Shown here: positions 32,560 through 41,381 of the stretch, in pieces
Numbering within the stretch: the first letter of the stretch is position 1
Layout: each line of letters starts with the position of its first letter
Origin: Mucilaginibacter ginsenosidivorax
Lineage (GTDB): Bacteria; Bacteroidota; Bacteroidia; Sphingobacteriales; Sphingobacteriaceae
NCBI RefSeq assembly: GCF_007971525.1
Contig: NZ_CP042437.1
Coordinates: 3,100,001-3,164,000, forward strand
Length of the DNA: 64,000 nt
Direction: 5' to 3'
The notes under the pieces: model-generated
Databases searched by the model: none
The model's input: only the letters and a program-made list of their open reading frames with translations
Told to the model about the DNA's origin: nothing
Program-made: the position numbers and the translations under genes

Positions 32560-35500
32560 TTACGCTCCAACCAGCCCCGCCATCTCATTCAAAAACACCA
32601 GTGCCTGGTCAATATTCTGCACGTTTTCGACGCTCAGCCGCAAGGTATTTTTAACTTCTTTTAAATTAGTGCGCCTTGGGTTGGCCTGCACAAAAGCAAG
32701 CACATTGTGGAATGCTTCGGTTTCAAAGTACGATGATTGCTGGTTGGTAATGAAATAACCACGCAGCACATTCTTTTTCAACGAGATTTTTTCAAAACCA
32801 ATGGCCTTGCCCATCCATTGCAGGCGCATAGTATTCAACAGGTCATGCACCTGCGGCGGTATTGGCCCAAAACGGTCATGCAGTTGCTGTTGAAAAGCCG
32901 ATAGTTCAACCTCCCGCTCCAGTTTAGATAGCTCGGTGTATAGGTTATAACGTTCGGATAGGTTGGTTACATATTCATCCGGGATCAATATCTCCTGATC
33001 GGTATCTATCTGGGTAAAGGAAATATAAGGCCTTGGTTTATCATCGGGGAATACGCCTTTAAACTCGTCGTCTTTAAGCTCCTGGATGGCTTCGTCCAAA
33101 ATTTTATGGTACATCTCGAAGCCTATTTCGGCAATAAAGCCACTTTGCTCGGCACCTAACAAGTTTCCGCTACCGCGGATGTCAAGGTCGCGCATGGCTA
33201 CGTTAAAGCCGCTGCCCAGGTCGCTAAACTCCTCAATGGCGCTAAGGCGCTTGCGGGCTTCGTTGGTGAGCGTTGATAACGGCGGGCTCAGCAGGTAGCA
33301 GTAAGCTTTTTTGTTGCTCCTGCCCACGCGGCCGCGCATCTGGTGCAAATCGCTCAGGCCAAACATGTGGGCGTAATTTATAATAATTGTGTTCGCGTTC
33401 GGGATATCCAGGCCGGCCTCAATAATTGTTGTGGCCACCAGTACATCGTACTCGTGGTTTACAAATTTCAGCATTACATCTTCAAGCGCATCACCTTCCA
33501 ACTGGCCATGGGCGATGCCTATGCGGGCTTTAGGTACCAGTTTGTGAATCATGCCACCTAATTGCGGCAAATCGGCTACACGATTGTGGATAAAGAAAAC
33601 CTGGCCGTCGCGCTCAATTTCAAACTCAACAGCTTCTTTTATCAGTTTATCGTTAAATACATGCAGTTCGGTAACCACTGGCTGCCTGTTTGGCGGTGGT
33701 GTGGATATGATAGATAGATCGCGCGCGCCCATCAGCGAAAAATGCAGGGTACGGGGTATCGGCGTAGCGGTCAATGTAAGCGTATCTACATTGGCGCGCA
33801 TTTGCTTTAGCTTCTCTTTGGTACTTACGCCAAATTTTTGCTCCTCGTCAATGATCATCAGCCCCAGGTCTTTAAACTTCACATCCTTGCTTACCAGGCG
33901 GTGGGTACCTATAATGATATCTACTTTGCCTTCCTTCAGCTTCTCTAACGTATCCTTTATCTGTTTGCTGGTTTTAAAGCGATTTATGTAATCTATATTG
34001 GCCGGGAAGCCTTTCAGTCTATCGGTAAATGTTTTGTAGTGCTGCGCCGCTAAAATGGTGGTTGGCACCAATATGGCCACCTGTTTACTATCGGCAACGG
34101 CTTTAAACGCGGCGCGAACGGCCACTTCGGTTTTGCCGAAGCCCACATCGCCACAGATAAGTCTGTCCATAGGATGCGGCGATTCCATATCCTTTTTAAA
34201 GTCGGCAGTGGCCTTTTCCTGGTCGGGAGTATCCTCGTACAAAAACGAGGCCTCCAGCTCGGTTTGCAGGTAGCTATCGGGCGAAAAGGCATTCCCATGC
34301 TGGGCTTTACGCAGGGCATAAAGCTTAATCAGGTCGCGGGCTATGTCTTTAACTTTTTTTTTTGTTGTTTTTTTCAGGCGTTCCCAGGTGTCGGTGCCCA
34401 ACTTGTTCATGCGTGGAACGGTGCCTTCTTTGCCGCTATATTTAGATATGCGGTTAAGCGAGTTAATGTTTACATAAAGCAAGTCGTTATCCGCATAAAT
34501 CAGGCGGATCATTTCCTGCTGTTTGCCGTTTACCTCTACTTTTTCCAGGCCTGCATATTTGCCTATACCGTGGTCAATATGGGTAACGTAATCACCTGGT
34601 TTCAGGTCGCGCAGTTCTTTTAGGGTAATGGCTTGCGAGCGCTGATAACCTTTTTTAAGCTTGTATTTATAATAACGATCAAAAATCTGGTGATCTGTAT
34701 AGCAGGCCAGTTTTTGCTCGTGGTCAACAAAACCTTCGCGGATTGATATACTTATTGGCGTAAATTTTACCGTTTTATCCAAATCATCCAATATAGCGTA
34801 CAAACGCTCCACCTGGCGCGATGAATCGGTAAGGATAAAGTTTTCTATCTTTTCCGCCTCGTTATTTTTGAAGTTATGGATCAGCAGCGTAAAATCCTTA
34901 TTGAAAGATGGCTGCGGGCGCATGTCAAAGTTGATTGACGCGCTTGGCTGATAAAAAAATTGTTTGCCAAACTCCACCACGGGGAAATCAAACAGCTGGT
35001 CGGCAATCAGTTTCTCGTCGGTAAAGCCAAATTTAGGATCAATCCAGTCCGGGTTTTGGTTTTTTTCGTCTGCAGACAATGCTTTCCATAAATTGGTGGC
35101 CTTTTTAAAGCCACTTTGGATGATATCCAACGTAAACTGTACATCTTTAATCCAAACCTGGGTACCCGGCTCTACATATTCCAACAACGAAATATTGCTC
35201 TCTGTTAAAAATTTAGATTGTACATTGGGCACAATGGTAATGGTTTTTACCTGCTCGACGGACAACTGGCTCTCGATCTCGAATGTGCGGATAGATTCAA
35301 TAAAATCACCGAAAAACTCCACCCGGTAAGGCAGGTTGTGCGAGAACGAAAAGATATCTACAATGCCGCCGCGAACAGAAAACTGCCCCGGCTCGTACAC
35401 AAACTCAACGCGCTCAAAATCGTACTCAATTAAAAACTCGTTGATGAACTCGATGCTGAGTTTATTGCTTACTGCAATTTCAAGCGTGTTTTTTTCAAGG

Positions 35501-35913
35501 GACGCCCGGTCAATTACCTTTTCGGCCAGGGCCTCGGGGTAGGTAACTATCAGTTGGCCAAATTCCGAAGCGTGGTTAAGTTCGTTCAATACTTCGGCGC
35601 GCGCTAATACATTGCTGCTGTCGGGCTGTGTAAATTCAAATGGCTTGCGGTATGATGAGGGAAAAAGCAGTACTTCTTTCCCCGTAAGGTTTTCCAGGTC
35701 TGCCTGGAAATAGCCGGCTTCTTCTCGCTCGGGCAATACAAACACCATGTGCTTGTGCTGCAAAAAATATAATGCTACCGCCATGGCCGCATCACTCGAT
35801 CCGACTAAACCACGCAGCTGTACCCTTGGATTTTTTGAAGCATTAAGCGCAAGGGCTAATGCTTTAATCCGGTCATCAGCTTTATACCTATCTAATATAT
35901 CACGGATGTTCAA
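32560..35913 (-). CDS. mfd: Transcription-repair coupling factor Mfd
   Basis: This 1117-residue protein has the full Mfd order: UvrB-homology region at the N-terminus, a CarD-like RNA polymerase interaction domain (PGDYVTHIDHGIGKYAGLEK), an SF2 translocase with Walker A GDVGFGKTEVA, the DEEQKFG motif II, TATPIPRTLHFSLMGARD, and the TRG and C-terminal domains. It removes RNA polymerase stalled at DNA lesions and recruits UvrA. The length is normal for Bacteroidota. Confidence 0.97.
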   Translation of the reverse strand: MNIRDILDRYKADDRIKALALALNASKNPRVQLRGLVGSSDAAMAVALYFLQHKHMVFVLPEREEAGYFQADLENLTGKEVLLFPSSYRKPFEFTQPDSSNVLARAEVLNELNHASEFGQLIVTYPEALAEKVIDRASLEKNTLEIAVSNKLSIEFINEFLIEYDFERVEFVYEPGQFSVRGGIVDIFSFSHNLPYRVEFFGDFIESIRTFEIESQLSVEQVKTITIVPNVQSKFLTESNISLLEYVEPGTQVWIKDVQFTLDIIQSGFKKATNLWKALSADEKNQNPDWIDPKFGFTDEKLIADQLFDFPVVEFGKQFFYQPSASINFDMRPQPSFNKDFTLLIHNFKNNEAEKIENFILTDSSRQVERLYAILDDLDKTVKFTPISISIREGFVDHEQKLACYTDHQIFDRYYKYKLKKGYQRSQAITLKELRDLKPGDYVTHIDHGIGKYAGLEKVEVNGKQQEMIRLIYADNDLLYVNINSLNRISKYSGKEGTVPRMNKLGTDTWERLKKTTKKKVKDIARDLIKLYALRKAQHGNAFSPDSYLQTELEASFLYEDTPDQEKATADFKKDMESPHPMDRLICGDVGFGKTEVAVRAAFKAVADSKQVAILVPTTILAAQHYKTFTDRLKGFPANIDYINRFKTSKQIKDTLEKLKEGKVDIIIGTHRLVSKDVKFKDLGLMIIDEEQKFGVSTKEKLKQMRANVDTLTLTATPIPRTLHFSLMGARDLSIISTPPPNRQPVVTELHVFNDKLIKEAVEFEIERDGQVFFIHNRVADLPQLGGMIHKLVPKARIGIAHGQLEGDALEDVMLKFVNHEYDVLVATTIIEAGLDIPNANTIIINYAHMFGLSDLHQMRGRVGRSNKKAYCYLLSPPLSTLTNEARKRLSAIEEFSDLGSGFNVAMRDLDIRGSGNLLGAEQSGFIAEIGFEMYHKILDEAIQELKDDEFKGVFPDDKPRPYISFTQIDTDQEILIPDEYVTNLSERYNLYTELSKLEREVELSAFQQQLHDRFGPIPPQVHDLLNTMRLQWMGKAIGFEKISLKKNVLRGYFITNQQSSYFETEAFHNVLAFVQANPRRTNLKEVKNTLRLSVENVQNIDQALVFLNEMAGLVGA

Positions 35914-36073
35914 ACTGCTGCAAATGTACGCAAAAAAGCCTTTTTAAATAAACAGGTATAAATACTATAAAACAATGCAAACAATATGATGGCTTATTTA
36001 CTTTTTAATGATAAATTAGGGTATTATTTCCCCCCGGAGCTGAACCTAATTTTTAAACCAAAATGTTATTATT

Positions 36074-36481
36074 ATGAAGAATGCGATTATTTGGGGCGTT
36101 ATTATTGGCGTATTGAGCGGAATCTGGATGTTTGTGATGCACAGTTCGGGCATTGTGCCCACCAGCGACAAAGTAGCCACGCTTGAATACTTTTCGTTTA
36201 TTATACCGGCCATAGGATTGCTTATTGGCATTTACAGTTATAGGCAAAACGAATGCAAGGGGCAGATGGGTTTTTTAGAGGCCCTGATACAAAGCTTTAA
36301 AATTTTAATTGCCGGCGGAATTGTAACCGTTTTTGCAAGTATATTATATTTTAGTTATGTATCGTCTGCAAATACGTTGCGCGATTTTTCGGGCCGCATC
36401 TTCGGTGCCTTGTTAGTTGGCGTTTTATTGGCGTTTGCAGTATCTTTACTGTTTACCAATAAATCCAATAAGGTTGATTAA
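36074..36481 (+). CDS. DUF4199 family membrane protein
   Basis: This 135-residue protein has four hydrophobic segments: AIIWGVIIGVLSGIWMFVM, FSFIIPAIGLLIGIYSY, ILIAGGIVTVFASILYFSYV and IFGALLVGVLLAFAVSLLF. The order and motif YRQNECKGQMGFLEALIQSFKI match DUF4199, a Bacteroidota family of unknown function. Its stop overlaps the probable start of the DUF2752 gene, so the two are translationally coupled. Confidence 0.85.
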   Translation: MKNAIIWGVIIGVLSGIWMFVMHSSGIVPTSDKVATLEYFSFIIPAIGLLIGIYSYRQNECKGQMGFLEALIQSFKILIAGGIVTVFASILYFSYVSSANTLRDFSGRIFGALLVGVLLAFAVSLLFTNKSNKVD

Positions 36482-36764
36482 ACGGCTATTTCGCAACTAT
36501 TTTGAACTCACTTTCTGGATCACCGCGATGTTGTGCCTGGCGTTTACGTCGCCGCAGGCCACATCGCATTTTACGTTGTGCCCTTTAAAACTGATGGGGA
36601 TAACCTGGTGCCCCGGCTGCGGTTTGGGGCACGCTATCATTTACCTGTTTCACGGGCAAATCTCCAATTCATTTCATGCGCATTGGCTGGGTGTACCGGC
36701 CGTACTGGTTATTTTTCACCGGATATATATTTTGACCCGGCAGCGCTTTGACTTATTCCCGTGA
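36474..36764 (+). CDS. DUF2752 family membrane protein
   Basis: The product has 96 residues from TTG 36474, which overlaps the DUF4199 stop (GTTGATTAA); an open frame from 36417 exists but would overlap far more. The signature CPLKLMGITWCPGCGLGHAI with conserved cysteines is diagnostic of DUF2752. Two hydrophobic segments are seen. DUF2752 proteins often neighbour TM2-domain genes, as here (37241). The function is unknown. The TTG start is my inference. Confidence 0.75.
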   Translation: MIKRLFRNYFELTFWITAMLCLAFTSPQATSHFTLCPLKLMGITWCPGCGLGHAIIYLFHGQISNSFHAHWLGVPAVLVIFHRIYILTRQRFDLFP

Positions 36765-37240
36765 CGGAATATTTTGTGTCTATTACAGGCCTCTGCAAAA
36801 TAGTATACTAATGCGTACAATTAATATACTTTTGGTATACTTATTATCACTATTTACACACCTTTCATGCACTTTTGCATGCTTTTTTAAACATACAATT
36901 TCCTTATTACCAATAACTTAAATGGTGTTTTTGCAAAAACAACGTCTTTGCGTTTTATAGAAAACCGACTGGTTGCTATTTGCCCGGCACGGTAAACAAG
37001 GCTGTACACAAAAGTACAAAAAACTGAAAGCATATCCTACAATACAGGCGTTTTTATTACCACCAGCCGGCTTTTTAAAACCCTCTTTTTTGGAGAGGAT
37101 TTAGGTTAGGTACTTTTCACCGCTAAAACTCATGGTTTCACCGACTTGTTAGCCCTGCTAACCTATATCCTGTAGGTGTTTTTGGGGTGCCGGTGTACCT
37201 TTATGTCATCAAAACAAACACAAAATTAAACATTACTAAA
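36765..37240. other. Long leader region upstream of the TM2 gene
   Basis: This 476-bp region has no gene. It holds inverted AGTATAC (36802-36808) and GTATACT (36835-36841), a perfect 16-bp palindrome TGTTTTTGCAAAAACA (36926-36941), a small CCTCT/AGAGG hairpin (37082-37099), and the three-way-junction candidate at 37134-37199. Confidence 0.55.
37134..37199 (+). ncRNA. Candidate structured leader RNA, three-way junction
   Basis: The outer stem is GGU-UU-CACCG (37134-37143) with CGGUG-U-ACC (37191-37199). Inner hairpin 1 is TTAGC-CCT-GCTAA (37149-37161). Inner hairpin 2 is ACCTA-TATCCTG-TAGGT (37161-37177, with one base shared at the border). It ends 41 nt before the TM2 start codon. It does not match a riboswitch class I know. 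Confidence 0.45.
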
Positions 37241-37603
37241 ATGAGCACTTACCCAAATTCATATATGATGTTCGACGGAATGACTCCCGAAGAATTTTCT
37301 TTTGTACAACAGGCCACCGCCGCTTTGACCGAAAATCAACAACGTTATTTTATGGGTGTTTACGCCAGCAAACGCCGCAATCCCCAGGATATTTTACTGG
37401 CCACGCTTGCGGGTTTCCTGGGCGTATCAGGTATTCAACGTTTTTTGACCGACCAGATTGGAATGGGCATTGTATACTTTTTTACCGCAGGCTTTTGCTT
37501 TATCGGTACCATCGTCGACTTGATTAATTATAAGGGCATTGCCAACGAGTACAATCAAAAAATGGCCTTCGAAAGCTTCAATATTGCTAAAATGACCAAC
37601 TAA
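37241..37603 (+). CDS. TM2-domain membrane protein
   Basis: The product has 120 residues from ATG 37241. The TM2 domain is at the C-terminal half: PQDILLATLAGFLGVSGIQRF, then GMGIVYFFTAGFCFIG and DLINY. TM2 proteins have two membrane helices joined by a short loop, with unknown function. It lies downstream of DUF4199/DUF2752 and has a long leader with possible RNA structure, and is closed by a good terminator. Confidence 0.9.
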   Translation: MSTYPNSYMMFDGMTPEEFSFVQQATAALTENQQRYFMGVYASKRRNPQDILLATLAGFLGVSGIQRFLTDQIGMGIVYFFTAGFCFIGTIVDLINYKGIANEYNQKMAFESFNIAKMTN

Positions 37604-37642
37604 GTTTCCCGGTTACGGGCAAAGTTTCAACATATATACATC

Positions 37643-37678
37643 AAAAAAATCCACCTTCTGTTACGGGGTGGATTTTTT
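37643..37678 (+). terminator. Bidirectional terminator after the TM2 gene
   Basis: AAAAAATCCACC pairs with GGTGGATTTTTT around an 11-nt loop. It serves the TM2 gene and, from the other side, rmuC. Confidence 0.85.
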
Positions 37679-37768
37679 AGCTTAATGGTTTTAGCACCCG
37701 GCAAAAAACCGAAACTCGTGTAAATTATGCGATTTATCGGCTTTGCACTTTATGCTTAATTGTTTTAG

Positions 37769-39139
37769 CTACTCTTCTCCCAAATGCTTGTTGTCAATTT
37801 GTTTATCGGCTTTTGCGCCCAGTTTTTTGATTTTTTCGGCTGTGGTGGTCAGGTTTCCGCGGCCGTCTGATAGTTTATTTACCGCGCTGTTATAGGCATT
37901 TTGAGTATAGGTAATATTTTTGCCAATGTTATCCATATCGCCTAAAAAGCCCACAAATTTATCGTACATATCGCCGCTTAGGCGGGCTATCTCCAGTACG
38001 TTCCGGTTTTGGCGCTCCTGTTTCCACATGCTGGCAATGGTGCGCAGGGTAGCCAGCAGGGTAGATGGGCTTACTATTACCACCTTTTTATCCCAGGCGT
38101 AGTTAAACAGCTCGCCATCCAGTTGTACAGCTATGCTGAACGACGATTCTATCGGCACAAAAAGCAGTACGAAATCGGGCGAGTTTATTTTATACAGATC
38201 GTGATATTTTTTGGCCGATAAACCACCAATATGGTTTTTAATCGACTCGACATGCGCTTTGGCAAAAAGCTTACGGTCTTCTTCAGTTTCGGCGCTTATC
38301 AGCCTTTCGTAAGCTATCAGCGAAACCTTTGAGTCGATAACCAGGTGTTTTTCATCCGGCAGGTCGATAATCACATCGGGCTGATAGCGGGTGCCGTCGT
38401 TGGCCTGCATGGCAGCCTGTATCCGGTACTCCTGGTCTTTCACCAGGCCCGACCGTTCCAACACCCGTTCCAGGATCACCTCGCCCCAGTTGCCTTGCTT
38501 TTTGTTATCCCCTTTAAGCGCCCGGGTCAAATTTTGTGCCTCGTCGCTTATCTGTTTGTTCAGGTCCATCAGTTGGGTTATTACGCCTTTCAGGGTGTTG
38601 CGCTCGGCAGCTTCCATATTGTAAACTTTCTCTACCTTATCTTCAAAAGCTTTCAGGTTTTCTTTAAGCGGATTCAAAATCTGATCAAGATTGTTGCGGT
38701 TTACATCAATAAACTCTTTTGATTTTTCTTTCAGCAGTTTTTCGGCCACGTTCTCAAACTCGCGCTGAAACTGCGTGCGTATCTGTTCTATCTCCACCTT
38801 TTGCTCCTGCATTTTTTCCTGCTGCGATGTATAGTAGGCGCGTGCATTCTCCAACGATTTATTGGCAGCAGCCAACTGGGTGCGTTCATATAGCAACTCA
38901 TCCAGCAGCCGGTTTTTCTCGTCTTTTAAAAATTGGGTAATGTTTTCTTTTTCGCCCGCCAGGCCGCTGGCTTTTTCTTCGGCTTTGGCCAAAGCAATTT
39001 TAAGCTGATCACTCTCTGAGCGCAGCTTGTTTAAATCGTTTGCCGAGATCAACTCAATGGCTTTGGGCTTTTTAATAAACAGCAAAACGGCTATCAGCAG
39101 TATAACAACCGAGGCAATAATAAGTATCTCTGCATTCAT
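37769..39139 (-). CDS. rmuC: DNA recombination protein RmuC
   Basis: This 456-residue protein has an N-terminal membrane anchor (ILIIASVVILLIAVLLFI), a long coiled coil (about 30-190) and the RmuC nuclease-like domain. The domain shows GNWGEVILERVLERSGL, PDVIIDLPDEKHLVIDSKVSL and AWDKKVVIVSPSTLLATLRTI. It limits certain recombination events between inverted repeats in E. coli. That role is suggestive here, given the many inverted repeats around, but no link is shown. Confidence 0.95.
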   Translation of the reverse strand: MNAEILIIASVVILLIAVLLFIKKPKAIELISANDLNKLRSESDQLKIALAKAEEKASGLAGEKENITQFLKDEKNRLLDELLYERTQLAAANKSLENARAYYTSQQEKMQEQKVEIEQIRTQFQREFENVAEKLLKEKSKEFIDVNRNNLDQILNPLKENLKAFEDKVEKVYNMEAAERNTLKGVITQLMDLNKQISDEAQNLTRALKGDNKKQGNWGEVILERVLERSGLVKDQEYRIQAAMQANDGTRYQPDVIIDLPDEKHLVIDSKVSLIAYERLISAETEEDRKLFAKAHVESIKNHIGGLSAKKYHDLYKINSPDFVLLFVPIESSFSIAVQLDGELFNYAWDKKVVIVSPSTLLATLRTIASMWKQERQNRNVLEIARLSGDMYDKFVGFLGDMDNIGKNITYTQNAYNSAVNKLSDGRGNLTTTAEKIKKLGAKADKQIDNKHLGEE

Positions 39140-39219
39140 TTTGATAAAAATATTAGCAAATTTAGGTTAATATTTTTAGTAATCATAAAGGCGTTAGCTT
39201 AATCGCATGGCGGAGACGA

Positions 39220-39360
39220 CTCACCCCGACGAGGCTACGCCCGTCACCCCTCTCTCCGACTGCGTCGCATAGAGGGGCAAGAAAGAGTAAAAAAATGAGG
39301 TTCACCCTCTTTGCGGCGCAGCCGGAGAGAGGGCGGCCAGCGCAGCGTAGCCGGGGTGAG
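39220..39360. repeat. GC-rich REP-like palindrome (CTCACCCCG family)
   Basis: CTCACCCCG-ACGAGGCTACGC at the left pairs with GCGTAGCCGGGGTGAG at the right with a bulge. CCCTCTCTCCG pairs with CGGAGAGAGGG inside. It fills most of the gap 39140-39477 before lpxH. Its GC content is clearly above its surroundings. Confidence 0.7.
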
Positions 39361-39477
39361 TGGTGACCGGCGTTCAAACCGATGGTTTCCGTTTCAGTAT
39401 TCCGACATCAGGAAGCCTACACCCTCGCCAAATCCCCCATTTTTTCCTTTCGCTCAATAACTGTATTTTTGCCGCCT

Positions 39478-40251
39478 ATGCCATCCCGTAACAAACTTTA
39501 TTTTGCTTCTGATTTTCATTTGGGCGCCGGGGCGCTCGGCAGTAGCCGCGCCCGTGAAGACAGGATAATACGATGGCTGGATACCATTAAAGCCGATGCT
39601 GCCGAACTTTTTTTAATGGGCGATGTATTTGACTTTTGGTTTGAATACAAAACCGTTGTCCCTAAAGGATATATCCGTTTTTTGGGCAAACTGGCCGAAC
39701 TTACCGATGCCGGTGTAAAGCTTTACCTGTTTAAAGGCAACCATGATATGTGGATGTTTGATTATTTTGAAAAGGAACTTGGCGCCACCATCATCAGCAA
39801 TGAATTGAAAATTGAGCGCGGCGGCAAAAAATTCTTCCTGCATCATGGCGATGGCCTGGGGCCCGGCGATAACTTTTATAAGCTGCTCAAAAACTTTTTT
39901 CGCAGCCGGTTTTGCCAGTGGCTGTTTGCCCGTTTGCATCCTAACTTTGGTGTTGGCATAGCCAATTACTGGTCGACCAACAGCCGCATTGCCAATTCAA
40001 AAAAAGAAGATCACAAACCCGGCGAACAGGAGTGGCTGGTTACGTTTTGCCGCGAAGAACTGCAATCAAATTTTTATGATTACCTGGTGTTTGGCCATCG
40101 CCACCTGCCTTTAGATATACAAATGACACCCGGGAGCCGTTATATTAACCTTGGCGAATGGGTTAATTTTTTTAGCTACGCAGTATTTGACGGGGAGGAG
40201 CTGAAGCTGGAGTATTTTGAAAAACTTGATATGATGAGTGCTGATCGGTAG
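39478..40251 (+). CDS. lpxH: UDP-2,3-diacylglucosamine diphosphatase
   Basis: The product has 257 residues from ATG 39478; the frame is open to 39382 but through the palindrome. Metallophosphatase motifs are in order: SDFHLG, MGDVFDFWFE, KGNHDMWM, and GHRHLP near the C-terminus, with LHHGDGLGPGD between. It removes UMP from UDP-diacylglucosamine in lipid A synthesis at the inner membrane. The family call is firm. LpxH versus a related phosphoesterase is likely but not proven. Confidence 0.9.
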   Translation: MPSRNKLYFASDFHLGAGALGSSRAREDRIIRWLDTIKADAAELFLMGDVFDFWFEYKTVVPKGYIRFLGKLAELTDAGVKLYLFKGNHDMWMFDYFEKELGATIISNELKIERGGKKFFLHHGDGLGPGDNFYKLLKNFFRSRFCQWLFARLHPNFGVGIANYWSTNSRIANSKKEDHKPGEQEWLVTFCREELQSNFYDYLVFGHRHLPLDIQMTPGSRYINLGEWVNFFSYAVFDGEELKLEYFEKLDMMSADR

Positions 40252-40298
40252 TATATTAGTCAGCAATGTTCACCTAATTTTAAACCCGCAAACAACTT

Positions 40299-40685
40299 AT
40301 GAAGCAATTAAAACTAATAGCGATTTCCATCCTCTGCATTTTGACTGCATCATGCTCAAAGAAGAATAATACGGTTACGCCGGCCCTGCATACTGTTAAA
40401 ATTACCATTAGCGGCAGCGCCGACTTTAATTTAACGGTAACAACCTCTACAACCGCCGGCGCAGCAGAAAAATTAGTGGCAAATTCGTTAGCTGTAGCCA
40501 AGGGAACAACCTATACTTATTCCGAACAATTACAATCAACGGGCTTCCTTTCATTTAGCCTGCTGTCTGATGTTTCCAATACCATCTCCTACACCATTTA
40601 CAATGATGATAAAGTAGTACTACAGGATACAAACGGGCAGGCCTATACGCATACGATATTTGGCGTGGGCTATATAGTTCCGTAG
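40299..40685 (+). CDS. Hypothetical lipoprotein
   Basis: This 128-residue protein has a lipoprotein signal: MKQLKLIAISILCILTASCS with the acylated Cys at 19. The remainder (VTPALHTVKITISGSADFNL, TVTTSTTAGAAEK, YTIYNDDKVVLQDTNGQAY) suggests a small beta-sandwich. The family is not recognised. It is probably anchored in the outer or inner membrane. The region 40686-40897 downstream shows no gene. Confidence 0.75.
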   Translation: MKQLKLIAISILCILTASCSKKNNTVTPALHTVKITISGSADFNLTVTTSTTAGAAEKLVANSLAVAKGTTYTYSEQLQSTGFLSFSLLSDVSNTISYTIYNDDKVVLQDTNGQAYTHTIFGVGYIVP

Positions 40686-40897
40686 TCAATTGTAAGTAAG
40701 AGAAGGATCTGGTCAATCGCCTTTAAAAGTTGATCCTGAAGAGGTAGCTCCTATGGAGCAAAAAGTGTATTATCTTGAAAAGGTTAACCGTTGGTAGCTG
40801 AAAAGGATAAATACGATTGCCTGAGGTGAGTTACCGAACACCGATACTTTCCTTCATGTCTTCATTGTTCGATTAATTACGGAAGCCTGGCTGGCAA

Positions 40898-41380
40898 TTA
40901 CCTCACCTTCTCCACCCGTATCCCCACATCACTCACTTCGTGCAGGGGGTTGTCGCGCATGTTTTGCTCAATCTCAAAATGGTAGATGCCTTTAGCAGGG
41001 AATTTAAAACCGCTTTGAAAAGGCACCTGGTAGCTATATAAATTGCCCGATCCTTTGCCCAGCCACTGGCCATCCTTACTGGCCAGTTTCAATTCGTAAC
41101 GGGTGGTTTTAATGTAGCCGTTGGGGCTTTTTTGATGGATAAGTACAAACAGGTTGGAGTATTTGTAGGCATCGGTTACCCGCAGGTTAAAGTACAGGTT
41201 GTAGGCCGCCTTTTCGTCATCTATCTTACAATCAAACTTAGCCCGGTTTACGTACGACCAGTTATGATCGGCAATTTGTGTGTTGGTATCTACAATTGCG
41301 GCGGGATCGGTACAGCTACCCAACAGCATGGTGATTAGCACACATGTTGCCGGGTAAAGTATTTTGATAAACCGTTTCAT
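40898..41380 (-). CDS. gldH: Gliding motility lipoprotein GldH
   Basis: The product has 160 residues from the ATG at 41380. A long open frame reaching back to 41704 reads the Q/P-rich ricT sequence in another frame and is rejected. The lipobox is ITMLLGSC, and the body (NRAKFDCKIDDEKAAYNLYF, FVLIHQKSPNGYIKTTRYEL, FPAKGIYHFEIEQNMRDNPL) matches GldH. GldH is an envelope lipoprotein of the gliding/type IX secretion gene set, also found in non-gliding Bacteroidota. It follows ricT by one base. Confidence 0.88.
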   Translation of the reverse strand: MKRFIKILYPATCVLITMLLGSCTDPAAIVDTNTQIADHNWSYVNRAKFDCKIDDEKAAYNLYFNLRVTDAYKYSNLFVLIHQKSPNGYIKTTRYELKLASKDGQWLGKGSGNLYSYQVPFQSGFKFPAKGIYHFEIEQNMRDNPLHEVSDVGIRVEKVR

Positions 41381-41381
41381 T

